Positions 44,539-57,649 of a DNA stretch of 64,000 nucleotides are shown in pieces. The stretch lies in contig NC_039483.1 of NCBI RefSeq assembly GCF_003590095.1, positions 3,348,001 through 3,412,000 on the forward strand, written 5' to 3'. Below the pieces are notes generated by a model. That model was not told the DNA's origin. It did not search any database and worked only from the letters and a program-made list of their open reading frames with translations. The DNA is from Trichoplusia ni (lineage: Eukaryota; Arthropoda; Insecta; Lepidoptera; Noctuidae). How positions within the stretch are numbered: position 1 is the stretch's first letter; the number at the start of each line of letters is the position of its first letter. A program made the position numbers and the translations under genes.

Positions 44539-46167
44539 TATATGATATATGTTTATAACGACAGTTATCATTATATAGTTAACAATACACTTAAATTGTT
44601 TAAAAATATTCCGTAACGACTAATCTTGTATCTACTTCTGACAATCTTATCAATAACGTGTGTAATTCCTTTGATGTTGTTATGCAATTGGGTTTAGTTT
44701 TAGGTGCCTGCAAACTTACGAGGTAAAAGATAGGAATATGCTTGTTTAGAGGCACTCCTTAAAGTAACATCTTATGTTTCTGGAAGCGTGACAGCACTAT
44801 CCACGGTGTAGACGGGCATCTCTTTTCCACGCACCCTTTTTTCATATGGGTTATCTTCAAATGACTCCTTTCGCCTTGGGTTAAGCGGAAAGGGTTTGTC
44901 AGACTTCCACTGACTAATACCCACCCACGTTCCTTACCCCTGCCCTACGTGTATCCTTTCGGACAATCCCGCTGACCCGGTACAGCCGGCAGGCCCCTGG
45001 AGTTTTACCATTTCTCAAATTAAGGCTCCCAAAGACAAAGATATTTATTTGCAAGAATATGGGTTACATGGCTGTGGAAACTAGTGGCCATCACGTCTGA
45101 AAGTAATAATATAAATCTTGTACTTATGTGGTGTGCAATAAAGAATATTCTATCCATCTATTACTGTAGGTGTGAAAGAGAGACGGCACTCTATGCAGTT
45201 TAGTGCGCTGTCTCGCTCCCACAATTGTAACAGTTTCACTTTAAGAAGTTTGGGAGCTAGTGCTTAGTCCGCATTAAAACATCAGTCGAATTGAAACCTC
45301 ACTCTTGAATTTGGTTCATAAAAATTAAAAAATGTTAGGTAGGTAGGTTCGCTTTTGCATAATTAAGCAAACAATTTAACCATCCTCGTGACATAGTTAA
45401 TACCGCAAACGGAAAACCCGCATTAAAATGTATGATTCCTTAAGCTCATAGTCTACTGTTTACAAATCTAATTACGTAATTAAAAAGTCAACCATAAGCC
45501 TAGAACTTAAGATTCGTTTTTCTACAACTGTATTTTAAATTGATAAGTGTGTTACACAAGAAACATCGACTTCTTCAAGTGCAAAACTGAACCTTACGGT
45601 ACAGACTTAAGGTATATTTTCGCAAGACAATCCTAATCAATCACAATGTTTTTGTTATGAACCAGTCTAAAACGTTAACATATTATTTAACAGTAATAAA
45701 TGTTAATGTTTATTTTCGTCTTGGATCGCTTTACCAGAGCTTTTCTTTTCTCTCCATTTCATGACGCCGCATTAGGGATTTAATCCTTGTGTCGCAGGGG
45801 TTTTTACAAGCATTCAATACACCCAGACTCAGGCCAAGCATTCGTAGATCACACAAATTTAATGCTTGTCCTGCGCGGGAATCAAACCCACGTGCTCAGT
45901 GGGTTTGATTTAGCGAGAAGTTCGTACTTTTTTTATATTATACCTGTTATTGTTATTCAAATTATTTCTAGCAGCTATATAAGTAGGAAGTAAAACAAAA
46001 TATAAATAAATTCGATAAGACTTTTTATTAATAAAAAATATTATAACTTAATCATATAATGTAGATTGTATCTTAAATTAATTTACATATTATTGATTTA
46101 TTATATTTGTAATATTTTCTTGTCCTTGAGAAATTACGTCATTTCGATCACATATTTCTTGTTTTCA
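44539..46167. other. Intergenic DNA with LINE and SINE remnants
   Basis: About 44800-45005 is a dispersed fragment (CTTTCGCCTTGGGTTAAGCG, CGGTACAGCCGGCAGGCC). Around 45170-45230 is a short GTGTGAAAGAGAGACGGC palindromic repeat, related to 52336-52390. An inverted SINE S copy occupies 45771-45912. No gene seen. Confidence 0.5.
45771..45912 (-). repeat. SINE S copy, inverted
   Basis: GGGATTTAATCCTTGTGTCG, CACCCAGACTCAGGCCAAG and CGCGGGAATCAAACCCACG are the inverse of the SINE S tail, body and B box. Confidence 0.75.
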
Positions 46168-49100
46168 TCAATTCTTCCATTTAATGGACTGAAAAAAAAG
46201 AAAAAGAAAATTAAAAAAAATACTACAACAGTCAAACTTTCACCGCCCATAACTTTTAAACGGCTCAACCGATTTTTATCAAAAATATGTAAGAATAGTC
46301 GCTCATAATAATAATTCACCAAACTAAATTGAAATCGGTCACACAGGCAGACAGACACGTCAATCTTAGAACATCCCTCTTTTCACGTCGGGGCTTAAAA
46401 ATGATGTCAATATTGTTATCAAAGATATCAACTAATTAACTGTTCTAACATATATAAGTCACATGCACCTGACACCCAGACTCAGGACTAGTATGCAAGC
46501 TAAACTATTTTCTTCTATAAGCAAGATAATTTAAATGTCTTGGAAAACGTCAGACTATCAGATAATTTTACGAACATTAAAATATTCATTCTTATTTGGG
46601 ACACTTTCCTCGTGTACTCATTGTTCGCTGTATTTCATTGACATTGAACGTAGCCTCGTCGACTCCCAGCCGGCAGAGATGTGGTCAATTTTTTTCAAAG
46701 CTAAGCTTTTTTTGTACGTAATTATTTTAGCTAAGTGCTGATAACACAAAAAATTGTCTTGGGTGGGAATCGAACCCACGACCTCCGGTATTGCAGTCAG
46801 TGCCACCAACCACTAGACCAACAGGCCAGTCATTTGTTCTTCATATTGTAGTAATATTTTTGTAATACTTACAGCATCTCTTAGTGTGTTCTCTGCTAGG
46901 ATGTACTCCTCAGATTGAGGATTGAGAGTCATCTTGTAGTTGGTGAGGGCCGTCCGGTCCTTCTGCTTGGCTAGAGTTTCTATCACCACGGAATGTATCT
47001 GTGGGGGGGGGGGAGATTATGAAAGGTTTTTAATACTTTTACACAGAAGTAATAACAAGTCTCTGGATTGTCAATTTTTATTGGAAGTTATTAAGTTCGT
47101 TGCTGCGATAAACGAATTTGAAGGTACTCGCAAAATTATATGTCACTCAAAAAACATAATAGCTGACCATAGCAACATTTAACTTCGATCCTTATTTTAT
47201 TTTTCGTTGTTAGAACAGAAAAAAAAAATAAACCACCCGTGTATATTTAGTTATTACAGCAATTGAAATACATGCATCTAGAAAAATTTAAGCCGTCTCG
47301 CTCACAGTTTATGAGATTCAGCCTGGTGACACATTGCGTTTTTTTTTTAATTTTGCGAGTTCGACTAGCAGTTTTATATAATTACCTTATACATATGCGC
47401 CAGCCGCAATCTATCATCGTTGCCCGCTATTTTGTTGACGCACGTCGCTAAGAGTCGCTTGCTTGCTTGCAACTCGCTCAAACGTGCCAAGAGAGTTTCT
47501 ATTGGTATGTGAGATGACACTGTTGTACGGCCTAGCCAGTCCTGTGAATATAATGAGAGTTTTTAGTTTGATTTGATGTTGGTCGCGACTTAGTCGGCGG
47601 GGTTATGAAGATAACTTAATGAATAAGGTTGTTCAGTGTATGTCAGATCGTCAAGCAGTTAGTTGACACCTAAGTCGATAGATGGCGCTGTACGTTTTTC
47701 ATTAAATTCTGAATGGCGGTGTTAAGATTTTCCGCCGTTTAGTGACTCGATTACGATTTTGTTTAAAACAAACTATAACCAAAATGCAACATTTTACTTA
47801 AAAGAAAAATTTGAAAATCAGACAATAACGGAAAATAACTTGCGCTCGCAAAAAGATGATTTTTCTAAAAATAGGTATAAACCAGACTAATGGATTTAAA
47901 ATAATCGGTAATAAATAAATAGATTGTCCTGTATGACAATTTCATTGAAATCAGTTCAGAAGTTTTGAGGCTAAACCAGAAAAAACATGAATAGAGGAAG
48001 AGTATGAATAGGAATAAACTTAAACGCGTATTTCATAATAGAAGCTGGAAGGCTTTTTAGATTTCATTTACTTACTTTTTTAGTAAAGAGAGATTCAACG
48101 ATATCCCATTTGCCGCTCTTAGCGTGAACATTGAGCACCACCCAGTCATATTGTAGTGGACTGATCTGAAATAGAATTAAATATCATGTAAAGAGAAATC
48201 AAGATATTGTTATATGTATAACTCATTACACAAAACAAATGAGCGAAGCTCAATCTTCTTCATCAGTCATCAATCACACATCACAGGTGATCAATCATCA
48301 ATCACACACCTAAACTTGATACGGTGGGTGACCATCTATGTCATGACGAGTTTCTAGGGGCAGTCACGTTAAATTGTGGGTCTTTGCTGTTATTTACACA
48401 TCTTTGACCATCATTATGGGTAATCAGAAAAGCTAGAAAGATCTGACAACCAGTCTGACTAAGGGAGCATCGTGTGACCCAGGTAAATGGGCTGAGGAGG
48501 CCAGATAGGCAGTCGCTCCTTGTAAAACACTGGAACTTAGCTGCATCTGGTTAGACTGGAAGCTGACCCCAACATAATTGGAATCAGGCTAGGATGATGA
48601 CGTTACCTGATGCCTCTGACAAAGCGTGAGCGGCGACATGGCGTTTCCGGCGCCCTCGTGCCAGTGTTGCGTGCAGTTGTACGCGAGCCACTCCAGCACG
48701 GACCTGTACTTCAGATCCGGCTTGTTTATGTGCTTCTGCCATTCTACAAACAAATATATTATAAGCATAACGTATTATTAAATCAATCTTAATTATATAC
48801 GAAAATACTGATAAAAGTAAAAAAGAACCTAAAGTATTCAATGCATCAGAGTATTAAAATAACATCAGTGGAAACTTTTAATTGGCTTTAGTTTCGCTAT
48901 AAGCTTGTTCATTCTTTTTTATTAGCTGTAAGTTTTCCAAATATAATAAAATAAATAATATGGACATTGGCCAAACCATTTTGATATAATATCTAAGAAA
49001 GAAAACCTACCTCATCTAATATAGAAGCTTAACTTTGCTTAGGGATATTACAAGGCAGTACCTAACAGCTTAATATAATCAGCGATCATCTTCGCTTGAT

Positions 49101-51886
49101 GCTGATCAACTCCTGGCTGTTCAAAGTGATTCGCTAGGAGGTTCGTCAGCTTTCTGAGCAGAGCGTCGAGGCTGCCTTGAGTCTTCACTGCGTGTTGAAA
49201 CTGGTACATCTAGGAGATATTATAAAGAATATACAAAGGTCCTATTAAGGTCCAATGCTCGACAAAGTCCCGATTATACGAAAAGTGTAATTTTAATTCA
49301 TTCATCGGCCATTGTAAAATAGCAGAATCGGGGCCCTGAAGTCTTGCCACATGCAACAGTCTTGTCCCTGTGTAGCAACTGAGCCCAGTAGTGGGACACA
49401 AAATGGTTTACATAAAAGTATGTTCCAAAATACAATGTTGAAAATGATTTTATACCAAGTACTATGCATTGTTACAAGGGTTTTGTTTTTGATGAATAGT
49501 TTTTTTGTTTTATATTGAAAATCTTGTCTGTAACAATTAAAATACTCACAGCCGCCTCTGGACTCCTTCCCAACATTCTGTAAATAAAAAATAACCCAAT
49601 TAAAAACTCACTGAATTAAGAAATAATTAGGGTTGGGCTATATTTTTTTTTTAAATCAACCTTGACTGATATGGAACATGGTTATGAACATAATATATTG
49701 TACATACCTGTTTTACAAACTCTTTAAAAACGAAAATGATACATTTTATGTCAAAACTCCGTCAATTACCAAACATAATACCACATCTAAAGATTTGTAT
49801 ATTAATATGTCGGAATGTCGAAATGGTACTTAAGATCTTGCTCTTATGCTGATATAGTTTTATTAATACGGGCCTTAATATCGCACCTTTAATAACCACT
49901 CATACTTACGTCAGTAAATCAGCCAGTTCAGTGATCTTGCCCTCGTTTTGGAGGAAGGCGATGTAATGGTTGAGGGCAACAGGCCGTGACGAGAGCAGCT
50001 CGTAAACCAACTTCTTGTTGAGAGTCTGAATTAGGAAGAGGACTACCTGGAATCGTAGTGAAGTTAATTAAATATGAATTCTTATCTGTTGTATAAAAAG
50101 ATGATAAGATGGAAAGAAATATGATAGAAACAAAAATAATTCAGTTGGAGGTAAAAAATAGATACAAATTATTTGTATGATACAGATAAAATAACAGACA
50201 TTTTAAAATTTTATTATTGTTAATAAATGAAAAGAAGGCAGGCATAATGGAAATATGATTTTACTAATCCCATTTTGAACAGCATTTTTTCATGGAATTC
50301 CAACAAGAAAGAGATTTCAAGAAATATGTCGTTACAAGGGGGGGGATGCTTTTGTCCAGCATTGGCACAACATTAGCTTATAATAATAGTTATACTAAGT
50401 AATAAGTAAATCCAAAAATAAATAAATAAAATCTAAGCTACTAACTGTGAGTACAGCATTCCCATCGCCTATCGCTAGAGCTCCGTCCAACAATTCAGTC
50501 TTGCTCTTCATACTGCGATGCACATGCAGGGAACAGCTCCGGCCAAGCATCAGCCTCTTCAGGGTCATGGCTACTGTCTCCTCTGGCTCCTGCTTTGATT
50601 CCCTCGAAGGCGATCTACCAGACTGGGCGAGAAGGACTGGAAAATATTGTAAATTATGTGGTGAGTAATAATTTAAGACAAACTTTTTTGTTATATCTAT
50701 AATAAAATCTCTCCACTAGTAAAATAACATTTTACAACTTGTTAAGATCAGTCTATTATTATCACACTATGTTTGGGATTTTTAGTATTTCTTTTTGAAT
50801 GTCACCTTGCCATGGAACAAGTATTAGCATAAGTAAGGCTATATAATTATTATCAGTCAGATGCTCTGTAGAATGATATATTATGAAATAAAAAAAAAAA
50901 AACAAAAAATAACTTGTCTCTATTAAACATTCTATCTACTACTGGTTAGGCAACATTACAATTACAATAAAAAAACAACTCCCGCACTAAGGAATTGAAT
51001 ACTTTTTTGCAGGGCAGTTAATGAATATTCATGTCACAGTACATGTACAAAGACACCCAGACTCAAGTTGATTGGCTTTTTTTTTATTGAAGATTACACA
51101 AATGCTTGTCCTACATAAGAATTGAAACCACAACATTTGTTTTGCATGTTGAACTCAACAATTAGCCTATCTGATCAGTGCAGAACAATTTAAAGTGATA
51201 CTTACTGAGCTCCAGGACTTTCGAGGACACTAAACTGTTGAGTGGTACGGCAGCAGACTTGACAGTGGTGATGCTGACATTACTGAAGATGCTCTCCTCA
51301 CTCTGACCCGGGTACGACTTCTGACCAATAGCCAATATCTCTTGAGTGGAGAGCTGGAATAGGTACAGTTAGTATGAAGAATTAGACCTAATTTTATTAC
51401 ATTATGGGTCTACTTCTTGAGAAGCTAATAAATATAGAACAAAAAGTTCGTTTTGGTGGATAGCGATCAGAATATTAAAAAAATAGATTGATTTGTTTTG
51501 TCTGCCAAATAAATTGATAGTCAATATGCTTGCAAATACATAAGTATAGGTAAAAATCTTTCCTTTTGTAACGATTTAAGAGGCAGTAGTTGCAATTGAC
51601 ACAATTATTACTTACTGATTAAATTTTTTAAGTGTGGCTCTTCAGGTTTATTTTCTTTTGCTCATGTTTTAAAACACTGTATATCATTTAATTGTATTCT
51701 ACACTCTAGTATCCCAAAGTTTCTTAGGCTTATACAGTGAAATACCAATAAAATAAAGTATAAATACCAATCCTATTAAAGTACGTAAATCATTATTTAA
51801 ATGAAATTATAACTTACTACGTCATCGTCGAAACTAAATGCTTTAGCTTTGGTTTCACTTGTGTTCCAATAATCATCGTCTTCCAT
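46168..51886 (-). CDS. Vps16B: VIPAS39 / SPE-39 / Vps16B homologue
   Basis: VIPAS39 pairs with VPS33B and acts in endosomal and lysosomal sorting. Eleven minus-strand exons: 51886-51818, 51353-51206, 50636-50446, 50046-49910, 49577-49550, 49209-49062, 48743-48607, 48165-48076, 47541-47386, 46998-46873, 46188-46168. All phases agree, giving 416 residues from MEDDDYWNTSETKAKAFSFD to SIKWKN. Family landmarks: the acidic N terminus with YWN, CSLHVHRSMKSKTELLDGAL, GDGNAVLTVVLFL, RPVALNHYIAFL, YDWVVLNVHAKSGKWDIVES, DWLGRTT and the end KWKN. The smallest exons are 28 and 21 bp, easily missed by gene finders. The protein is shorter than the human one. The start is the first ATG; the next gene begins 1.2 kb away on the other strand. 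Confidence 0.9.
46748..46830 (-). repeat. tRNA-like SINE head, not a functional tRNA
   Basis: The minus strand reads GCCTGTTGGTCTAGTGGTTG and GGGTTCGATTCCCACC, good A and B boxes, but the two sides of the acceptor stem do not pair. It lies in a Vps16B intron. A similar inverted head is at 61778-61850. Confidence 0.55.
48250..48600 (-). repeat. Dispersed repeat family P, inverted copy
   Basis: CTGACTAAGGGAGCATCG, CCAGATAGGCAGTCGCTCC, TGGAAGCTGACCCCAACAT are the inverse of family P words at 13935-14280. It lies in a Vps16B intron right beside the exon at 48607. Confidence 0.6.
49280..49337. mobile_element. G-family MITE terminal fragment
   Basis: TTCATTCATCGGCCATTGTA and AGCAGAATCGGGGCCC, one terminus of the family at 40135-40371. 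Intronic in Vps16B. Confidence 0.55.
50978..51180 (-). repeat. SINE S copy, inverted and diverged
   Basis: AACTCCCGCACTAAGGAATT, GACACCCAGACTCAAG, CAAATGCTTGTCCTACATAA are inverse SINE S words, interrupted by a T run. Intronic in Vps16B. Confidence 0.65.
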
Positions 51887-53098
51887 TTAGAATATGTTTT
51901 TAATACTAATATTTATAAACAAATCCTGCTTTGTTGGTAAATTTTGACAATATCATGAAAATTGCAAATGACACTTGACGCTTAACACGTTTCGTTATTC
52001 CAAGATAAAAACATTACGTATAAACACGTTACACGAAAGAGAGAACTGGTGGCGAATAAAGCCGTAGGTAATAATAATATACCTAAGTACGCCCATAAAA
52101 AACAAAAACAGAGAGGCACTTTTGGCAGAGAGCACGGACAAACATGCAAGTAGTTTATACCTGTAAGGTTACGTAGGAAACAATGAAGAACCCCAACAAT
52201 ATTACTTAAGCGGTTTTACTAGGTCTGAGGTGTTGTCTCAAACACAGCCAGAGTCGCAGGCTCGTTTTGCTCTTTGCACCAAGAGGATATCAGACTTCCA
52301 TAAGGCTACCATCGCGTCTTAAGGAAACGTTTGAAGGTGTGAAAGAGAGACATTACTATGTTGTATGGCGCCATCTCTTTTCCACACCTGCAATTTTTGA
52401 TAGGCCCTTGGTATTTATTTTTACTTCATGTAATTGTTGATATCATAAATAATATTATATTTGTTCCGTAACATGCTATTATTTAAATCACGTGTGGCTA
52501 AGTGAAAAGTGTGAAAACCCACCGACAAAATGTTTTTGATTATCTTCTACGATACGAAATTAGCTATCATTTAAAGCTAATTTCTTGACAACATTAAATA
52601 AAGGTGAATCTTTAAGTAGAGTTTCGTAGTTTTTATTTAATGATAAATCAGTCCGATTCGTTACTTGTATTTGTGTACCAACCCTACCTACTTCTGCTAA
52701 CTCTGTTTCTACTCGCTTTGAGGGTAATATTTTTGCAGGTTTAATCGATAACCAGCTGTGGTAAAAATAAATAATAGTAGCTGTAAGAATCCATAAGCGT
52801 CTTTATTTTACAACACTTTGTATTTTTTTTTCAACCCTATCAGCCCCACTACTTGGCAAAGACATCTCCTTCCACAATTAAAAATCTTGAACTAAAATGA
52901 CATAGATAAAGAGCATAATAAAGTAAATTTTTCCTCAAATCAAAACCTTAAAACCAATGGATTTGAAATGATTTTAATATCACTTCTTAAATAAGATAAG
53001 ATGGCATTGGTAGATAGTGTTTTTTTTTTATAAAATTGTTTGTATTCACGTGTTTGTGTGTCTTGTAGGCTTATGAGAAAGAGTTTCGTTTTGTTAGT
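51887..53098. other. Divergent upstream region of Vps16B and sugar porter 1
   Basis: A 1.2-kb gap between two divergent starts, so it should hold both promoters. A short palindromic repeat (GGTGTGAAAGAGAGACATTA ... TCTCTTTTCCACACC) is at 52336-52390. No TATA box stands out. A possible untranslated-exon acceptor TCTTGTAG ends at 53068. Confidence 0.45.
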
Positions 53099-56000
53099 AT
53101 GGACACTCGATTGAAAAAACAGTATTGGGCTTGTGGATGCTGTGAGTACTTTATTTGATTTGTAACATTAAGATTTTATGTCAAATATCGCAAGTAATAT
53201 GTTTAAACTTGAGAACTGACTTAAAATGTTCGAACTGAAATTTCATTTTATCCATTTTTGATGAGGAGATATTCCAATATGTCCGAACGTAAATCTATAT
53301 TAAGTCTTCCTTTTAAAATGAAACATATTTGATTTCATAACCAACTTCCTTGCAGAGCTCTATCTAATTTGATGCCATTTTAATGTCTCTCTGCAGTCGC
53401 ATCTACATTCACACAAATATTCATGTTTATGTGTGTATGTTTGTTACCCCTGATCGCCCTAACGGGATATCCCATTTCGATGTAATTTGGTAGGGAGGAA
53501 GCTAACACCTTGGATTAATACTTTGATTACTTTTATCTGACTTCTTAAAATGAGGGTAATGTTTACAGCTATATCCGAAACTCAGGCTAGCAAATCCGCG
53601 AGCCACAGATAAGACCCAAATATGTAGGTAGTTGTAAATTTCTTTCCATTCCAGTGTACTTAGGGCAAATGGTAACAGGTTATGGGTTAGGATGGACAGC
53701 CCCTGTTTTGCCCAAACTGGGTGACATCAACGAAACCCCATTAGATGACGTGATCTCAGAGCAACAGGCTGCTTTAGTAGCATCTATATTCTTTATTGGA
53801 TCAACTATAGGTGAGAGCTTCATTATTTAATTTTTATTTGACTTTAATTTTTAAATGGGAAGTATGTGTGGTTATCCATGGCATAGACTCTTTACTATGT
53901 TGTGTGAAAGTAGCAAAAATACTTGGTCTTAAACCTTAAAGAAGCAGCCTATAGCGAACACCATAGGAACCGTAGGAACATCAGCAACAGCATCATCGAC
54001 AACAGCAACATCATCAACAGACGCAGCAACAGGATTTCACAGATTGAAGTTTTTTACATAAAATTCCAATAAGATAATCCCGAAGCGAAGGAAAACGTGT
54101 ACAACTCTTGCAAGTTTGAAAGAGAGATGTATGATTAAATTGGCACTATTCGTATTAATTATTCTAAACATTTTTCCATCAGAATAATTGGATATTCAGT
54201 AGGTACGGGGCGGAACAGTCATGGTCAATACAATGAATTTCCAAGGCCCCAGTGTGCACTTACCATCGTTACTTCATAAATTAAATTAATAATTGTACTT
54301 TTCAGGACCCTACGTCTCAGCTTACTTATCCAACCTGAAAGGAAGGAAGCCATGTTTGTTCGCGTCTGGAGTAATTACATTAGTAGGATTCATAATGCTA
54401 GCTTTATCTAAGTCATTGGCTATGATATATTCTGCGAGAGTCGTCTCAGGATTGGGTGGAAGCGTCATGTTTATCATCAATCTGGTTTATATAGGAGAAG
54501 TTGCGTGAGTATAAGGTATTAGTTTAAGTTAAACATTATGTTGGTGAAAACGATCTTCGAAAGGAAATGTCTGTGAACCTAACAGATCATTTTCCAGCAG
54601 ATCAAAATTAAGTTCGAGTTCTTTTCGCATGCAGCTGAGTTCTATAGTTGCTCATAATTTTGAGAAATAGTTCTGGTGTTTTTCCTTGAAAAATGTTAAT
54701 TAACAAAATGATTTGCTTTTGTATTACAGTGCGCATAGCAGAATCTTTCTTTTTTTACAGCAACTATTATACTGTGGCAGGTGTTGAAATGCGTACAGAA
54801 TATTTCTCGATAAGGAACGACTAAACTTGAAACAAATGTACCTACCTCTTTCTATTGATATTATAACTTCAATAAACATAGAAGGAATCAAGAACAGCCA
54901 TAGTCCGTATTAATTATACGCGGGACCAATTTTTGTTGGAATAAATTTCTAGTGTAACCTTTCGTAAAAAGTGTTGCTAGTCAGACTTGCACCTATACTT
55001 TGGTAATTTACCTAACGTTCGTACATTCAATTTTTTACCCATTTTCTTTATTATTTTAGATCGACGAACATCCGAGGAATATTACTGACACTTACTGGCT
55101 TCTTCAGTACGCTCGGCATGTTAGTTATCTACGTCGTGGGTCCTTTCGTGCAGTATTCAGTTGTCAACTGGATTGCTACGGCTCTGACGGTTGGCTACCT
55201 ACTCGGAGTCTACTTTATACCGGAGTCTCCTGTGTTTCAAGTTATGACTGGTAAGATTATATTTGGATTATTTGAAAAGTTGGTTTTAAGCTTAAAAGCC
55301 ACCTGACCACTTATTTTGATTGTAATACTAAGACGTGTCACGATGCAATGGACAAATTCAAATCTTTCGAGTAGTATCATAAAGATGGCAAAGGGACTGG
55401 CACGTATAACCAGGACTCGCAGGTTCGAGATCAGTCTGAGGTGTGAATTTCTTCATGGCTTTATTTGTATTGAAATGCAAAAAAAATAAGTTATTTTCCT
55501 ATCAGGCCCATATTTAAATGCGAAGAAAAAAGTTATTTAAGTAATCCTATTAGACCCATTAAGCCCTTGGGAACGTTTCATAAAAGTTAGAAATCTAATA
55601 TCCTTCGTCCTTCGAATGCTCGCTACGAGTGCTATTCCTAACTAAACTGAACTTTAAGGGACCTAATTCCGGCTGCTGTCAACTTGATCCCTTTTCAGAC
55701 CCTAAGTTCTATCAATTTCGACAAGACGTATTATAAAATTGCCCTTTAAATCGCTCTCATTCCAGGTAAAATTAAAGAAGCAAGCGAGAACCTCATATCT
55801 CTCGGTCGAGAAAAAGAAATTGACACAGTGGTAGCTATAGCCAACCAAGAAGGGACGAAATCAGAGTTGGCACAATTTACCGAAATCTTTACCATCAAAT
55901 CGAATAGAAAAACCATATTTATTCTTCTAGTATTAAATATTTTACAACAACTGAGTGGATTTTACGCAATCATATTATTTGTGACTGCAATTTTTGATAT

Positions 56001-56896
56001 GTCTGGGTCAAATTTGGAGTCCCATATATCGACAATTATAGTAGGAGTGGTTCAAATGGTGGCTGCCTTGATAACACCACTTTTTGTTGAGAATATTGGA
56101 AGGAAACCTCTTTTGACTTATTCTACAGCTATAAGCACTTTGTGTTTGGTAAGTATTTCAATAGTTCATAGTTCTATTCTAATGATAGCATTTTGATATA
56201 TTGGACTTAACCTTCACCATTTCTTTATAATTTTCAGGGTGTCCTTGGAACTTACTTCTACCTGTACGATACTTCCCATCCAGTAGCTGATAAGTTACAA
56301 TGGCTGTCATTAACGGCTTTAATTATTTACTTCTTAAGTTTTTCCGTCGGTAAGTTTGCTTCACAAATATCTATTATCCCTTTTTCCTAGCTAATAAAAA
56401 CCAGTCTAGTGTGACACTGAGGGCTCCGTTCAAATGGGCTGAACAAAAACAAAACGAACGGGTTGTGGCACCCGACATTAGCTATTTGTCATCCAAAAAA
56501 AATTATGACGTTAACAATCAAACTCGAGATCTTTTTTACCTCGCTCTTTGCCATTATGATATCACAGCTTCAATGTTCTTATACTATACGGCCCAAAATA
56601 CTACGCTTATCATATTCTCTTCTACAGGATTAGCAATCATCCCCAACGCGTTTGCCGGTGAGATGTTCACATCCAACGTGAGGAGTATGGGAACTTCAAT
56701 ATCATTGACAGTCAGCTGGCTGGTTGGTTTCGGAGTTTCCACAGCCTTTGGCTACATGATACCAGCCTGGGGAGCCGCTGTTACCTTCTGGATTTATACT
56801 GGAGCATGCGCTCTAGCTGTGCTGTTCAGCGTCGTATATGTACCAGAAACGAAAGGAAAAACTTTATTGGAAATTCAAGAAATGTTGAGCAAATGA
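53099..56896 (+). CDS. Sugar porter 1, facilitated trehalose transporter Tret1-like (MFS)
   Basis: A 12-span major facilitator that moves sugars across the plasma membrane. Seven exons in phase: 53099-53141, 53655-53810, 54306-54504, 55060-55250, 55766-56148, 56238-56349, 56628-56896, making 450 residues from MDTRLKKQYW to a TGA. Family marks: GYGLGWTAPVLPKL in span 1, NLKGRKP after span 2, PESP at the end of the N-half, NILQQLSGFYAIILF in span 7, GRKPLL, GEMFTSNVRSMGTS in span 10 and PETKGKT at the C terminus. The match to Tret1-type insect porters is clear, but substrate cannot be read from sequence. A similar gene begins at 59674. An out-of-frame ATG at 53073 may act as an upstream frame. 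Confidence 0.92.
55385..55465 (+). repeat. tRNA-like SINE fragment in sugar porter 1 intron
   Basis: GGGACTGGCACGTATAACCA and GCAGGTTCGAGATCAGTC followed by GTGTGAATTTCTTCATGG. The order matches 26975-27065 (GTGACTGGCGTGTATAGCCA ... TTTTTTCATTG), so two copies of a second tRNA-derived SINE type. Confidence 0.5.
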
Positions 56897-57649
56897 TTGG
56901 TTTGTTTTATTTATTTTTCGCAAAATATATTCCCTGTGATTGGCATACTCCTCTTACCATATAAGGAAGGTTCGATTGATCACTACGCTAGCTCACTGCG
57001 GGTTAGCGATTTCAGATTCCAATATTGGAATATCCAGATTTTCTCACGTTTTTTTCATTCACTGTTTTGTGAAAGGTATCTTTAAAAAAATAGCCTGCGT
57101 TGGGATCGAACTGGCGCCTCAAGCATACCAATCCATGCGTAGATTCACGAGACCAATACACTTTCCTTTTTTTTAATTCTCTAAATTAAAGAAAAATATT
57201 CTCACCTCCTTCCAACGATGAAAGCGTGAAGATGAAATTCGGTCATAAAGTGTGTTCTCTCGCTTCTACATCTGAAATAATCTTATTGTGGCAGGTAACG
57301 GTTGATTCTCGGGTAGTTAAAATTTTGTGTAATAAATATTTTAGACGATTTGAATGCTGAGATGTTAAAGCGCTAGGGAATGGTGGCATCATTACCAAAG
57401 TAAGTTTTGGTATGTTTTTTCTATTTTGTCCGGTAGTAAAGAGTATATGGCTGTTAAAATGTTCATAGATATTCCCCAAATCTATATGTAACGTGTGTAC
57501 TTGCAAAAATGGTGGAACTTCCCATCACAGAAAACGCCTTCTGCTCTTTCAATATATTTTACAGCATTTTGGTTTAATTAATATCAGATCTTACTCTATT
57601 TACGAGTAATTTGTACTTCGATTAGTTTTTGTTTTTATTCAGTGACCGG
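56897..57649. other. Downstream flank of sugar porter 1
   Basis: Contains a tRNA-like inverted word (GGGATCGAACTGGCGCCTC) near 57100-57150. No gene or clear poly(A) signal pattern beyond scattered AT-rich words. Confidence 0.45.

Noticed and set aside
46748..46830. Functional tRNA gene on the minus strand
   Set aside because: A and B boxes are good but the acceptor stem does not pair; it fits a SINE head.
56411..56627. Upstream extension of the last exon of sugar porter 1
   Set aside because: The open frame runs back into the intron, but the acceptor at 56627 and alignment to span 10 fix the exon start at 56628.
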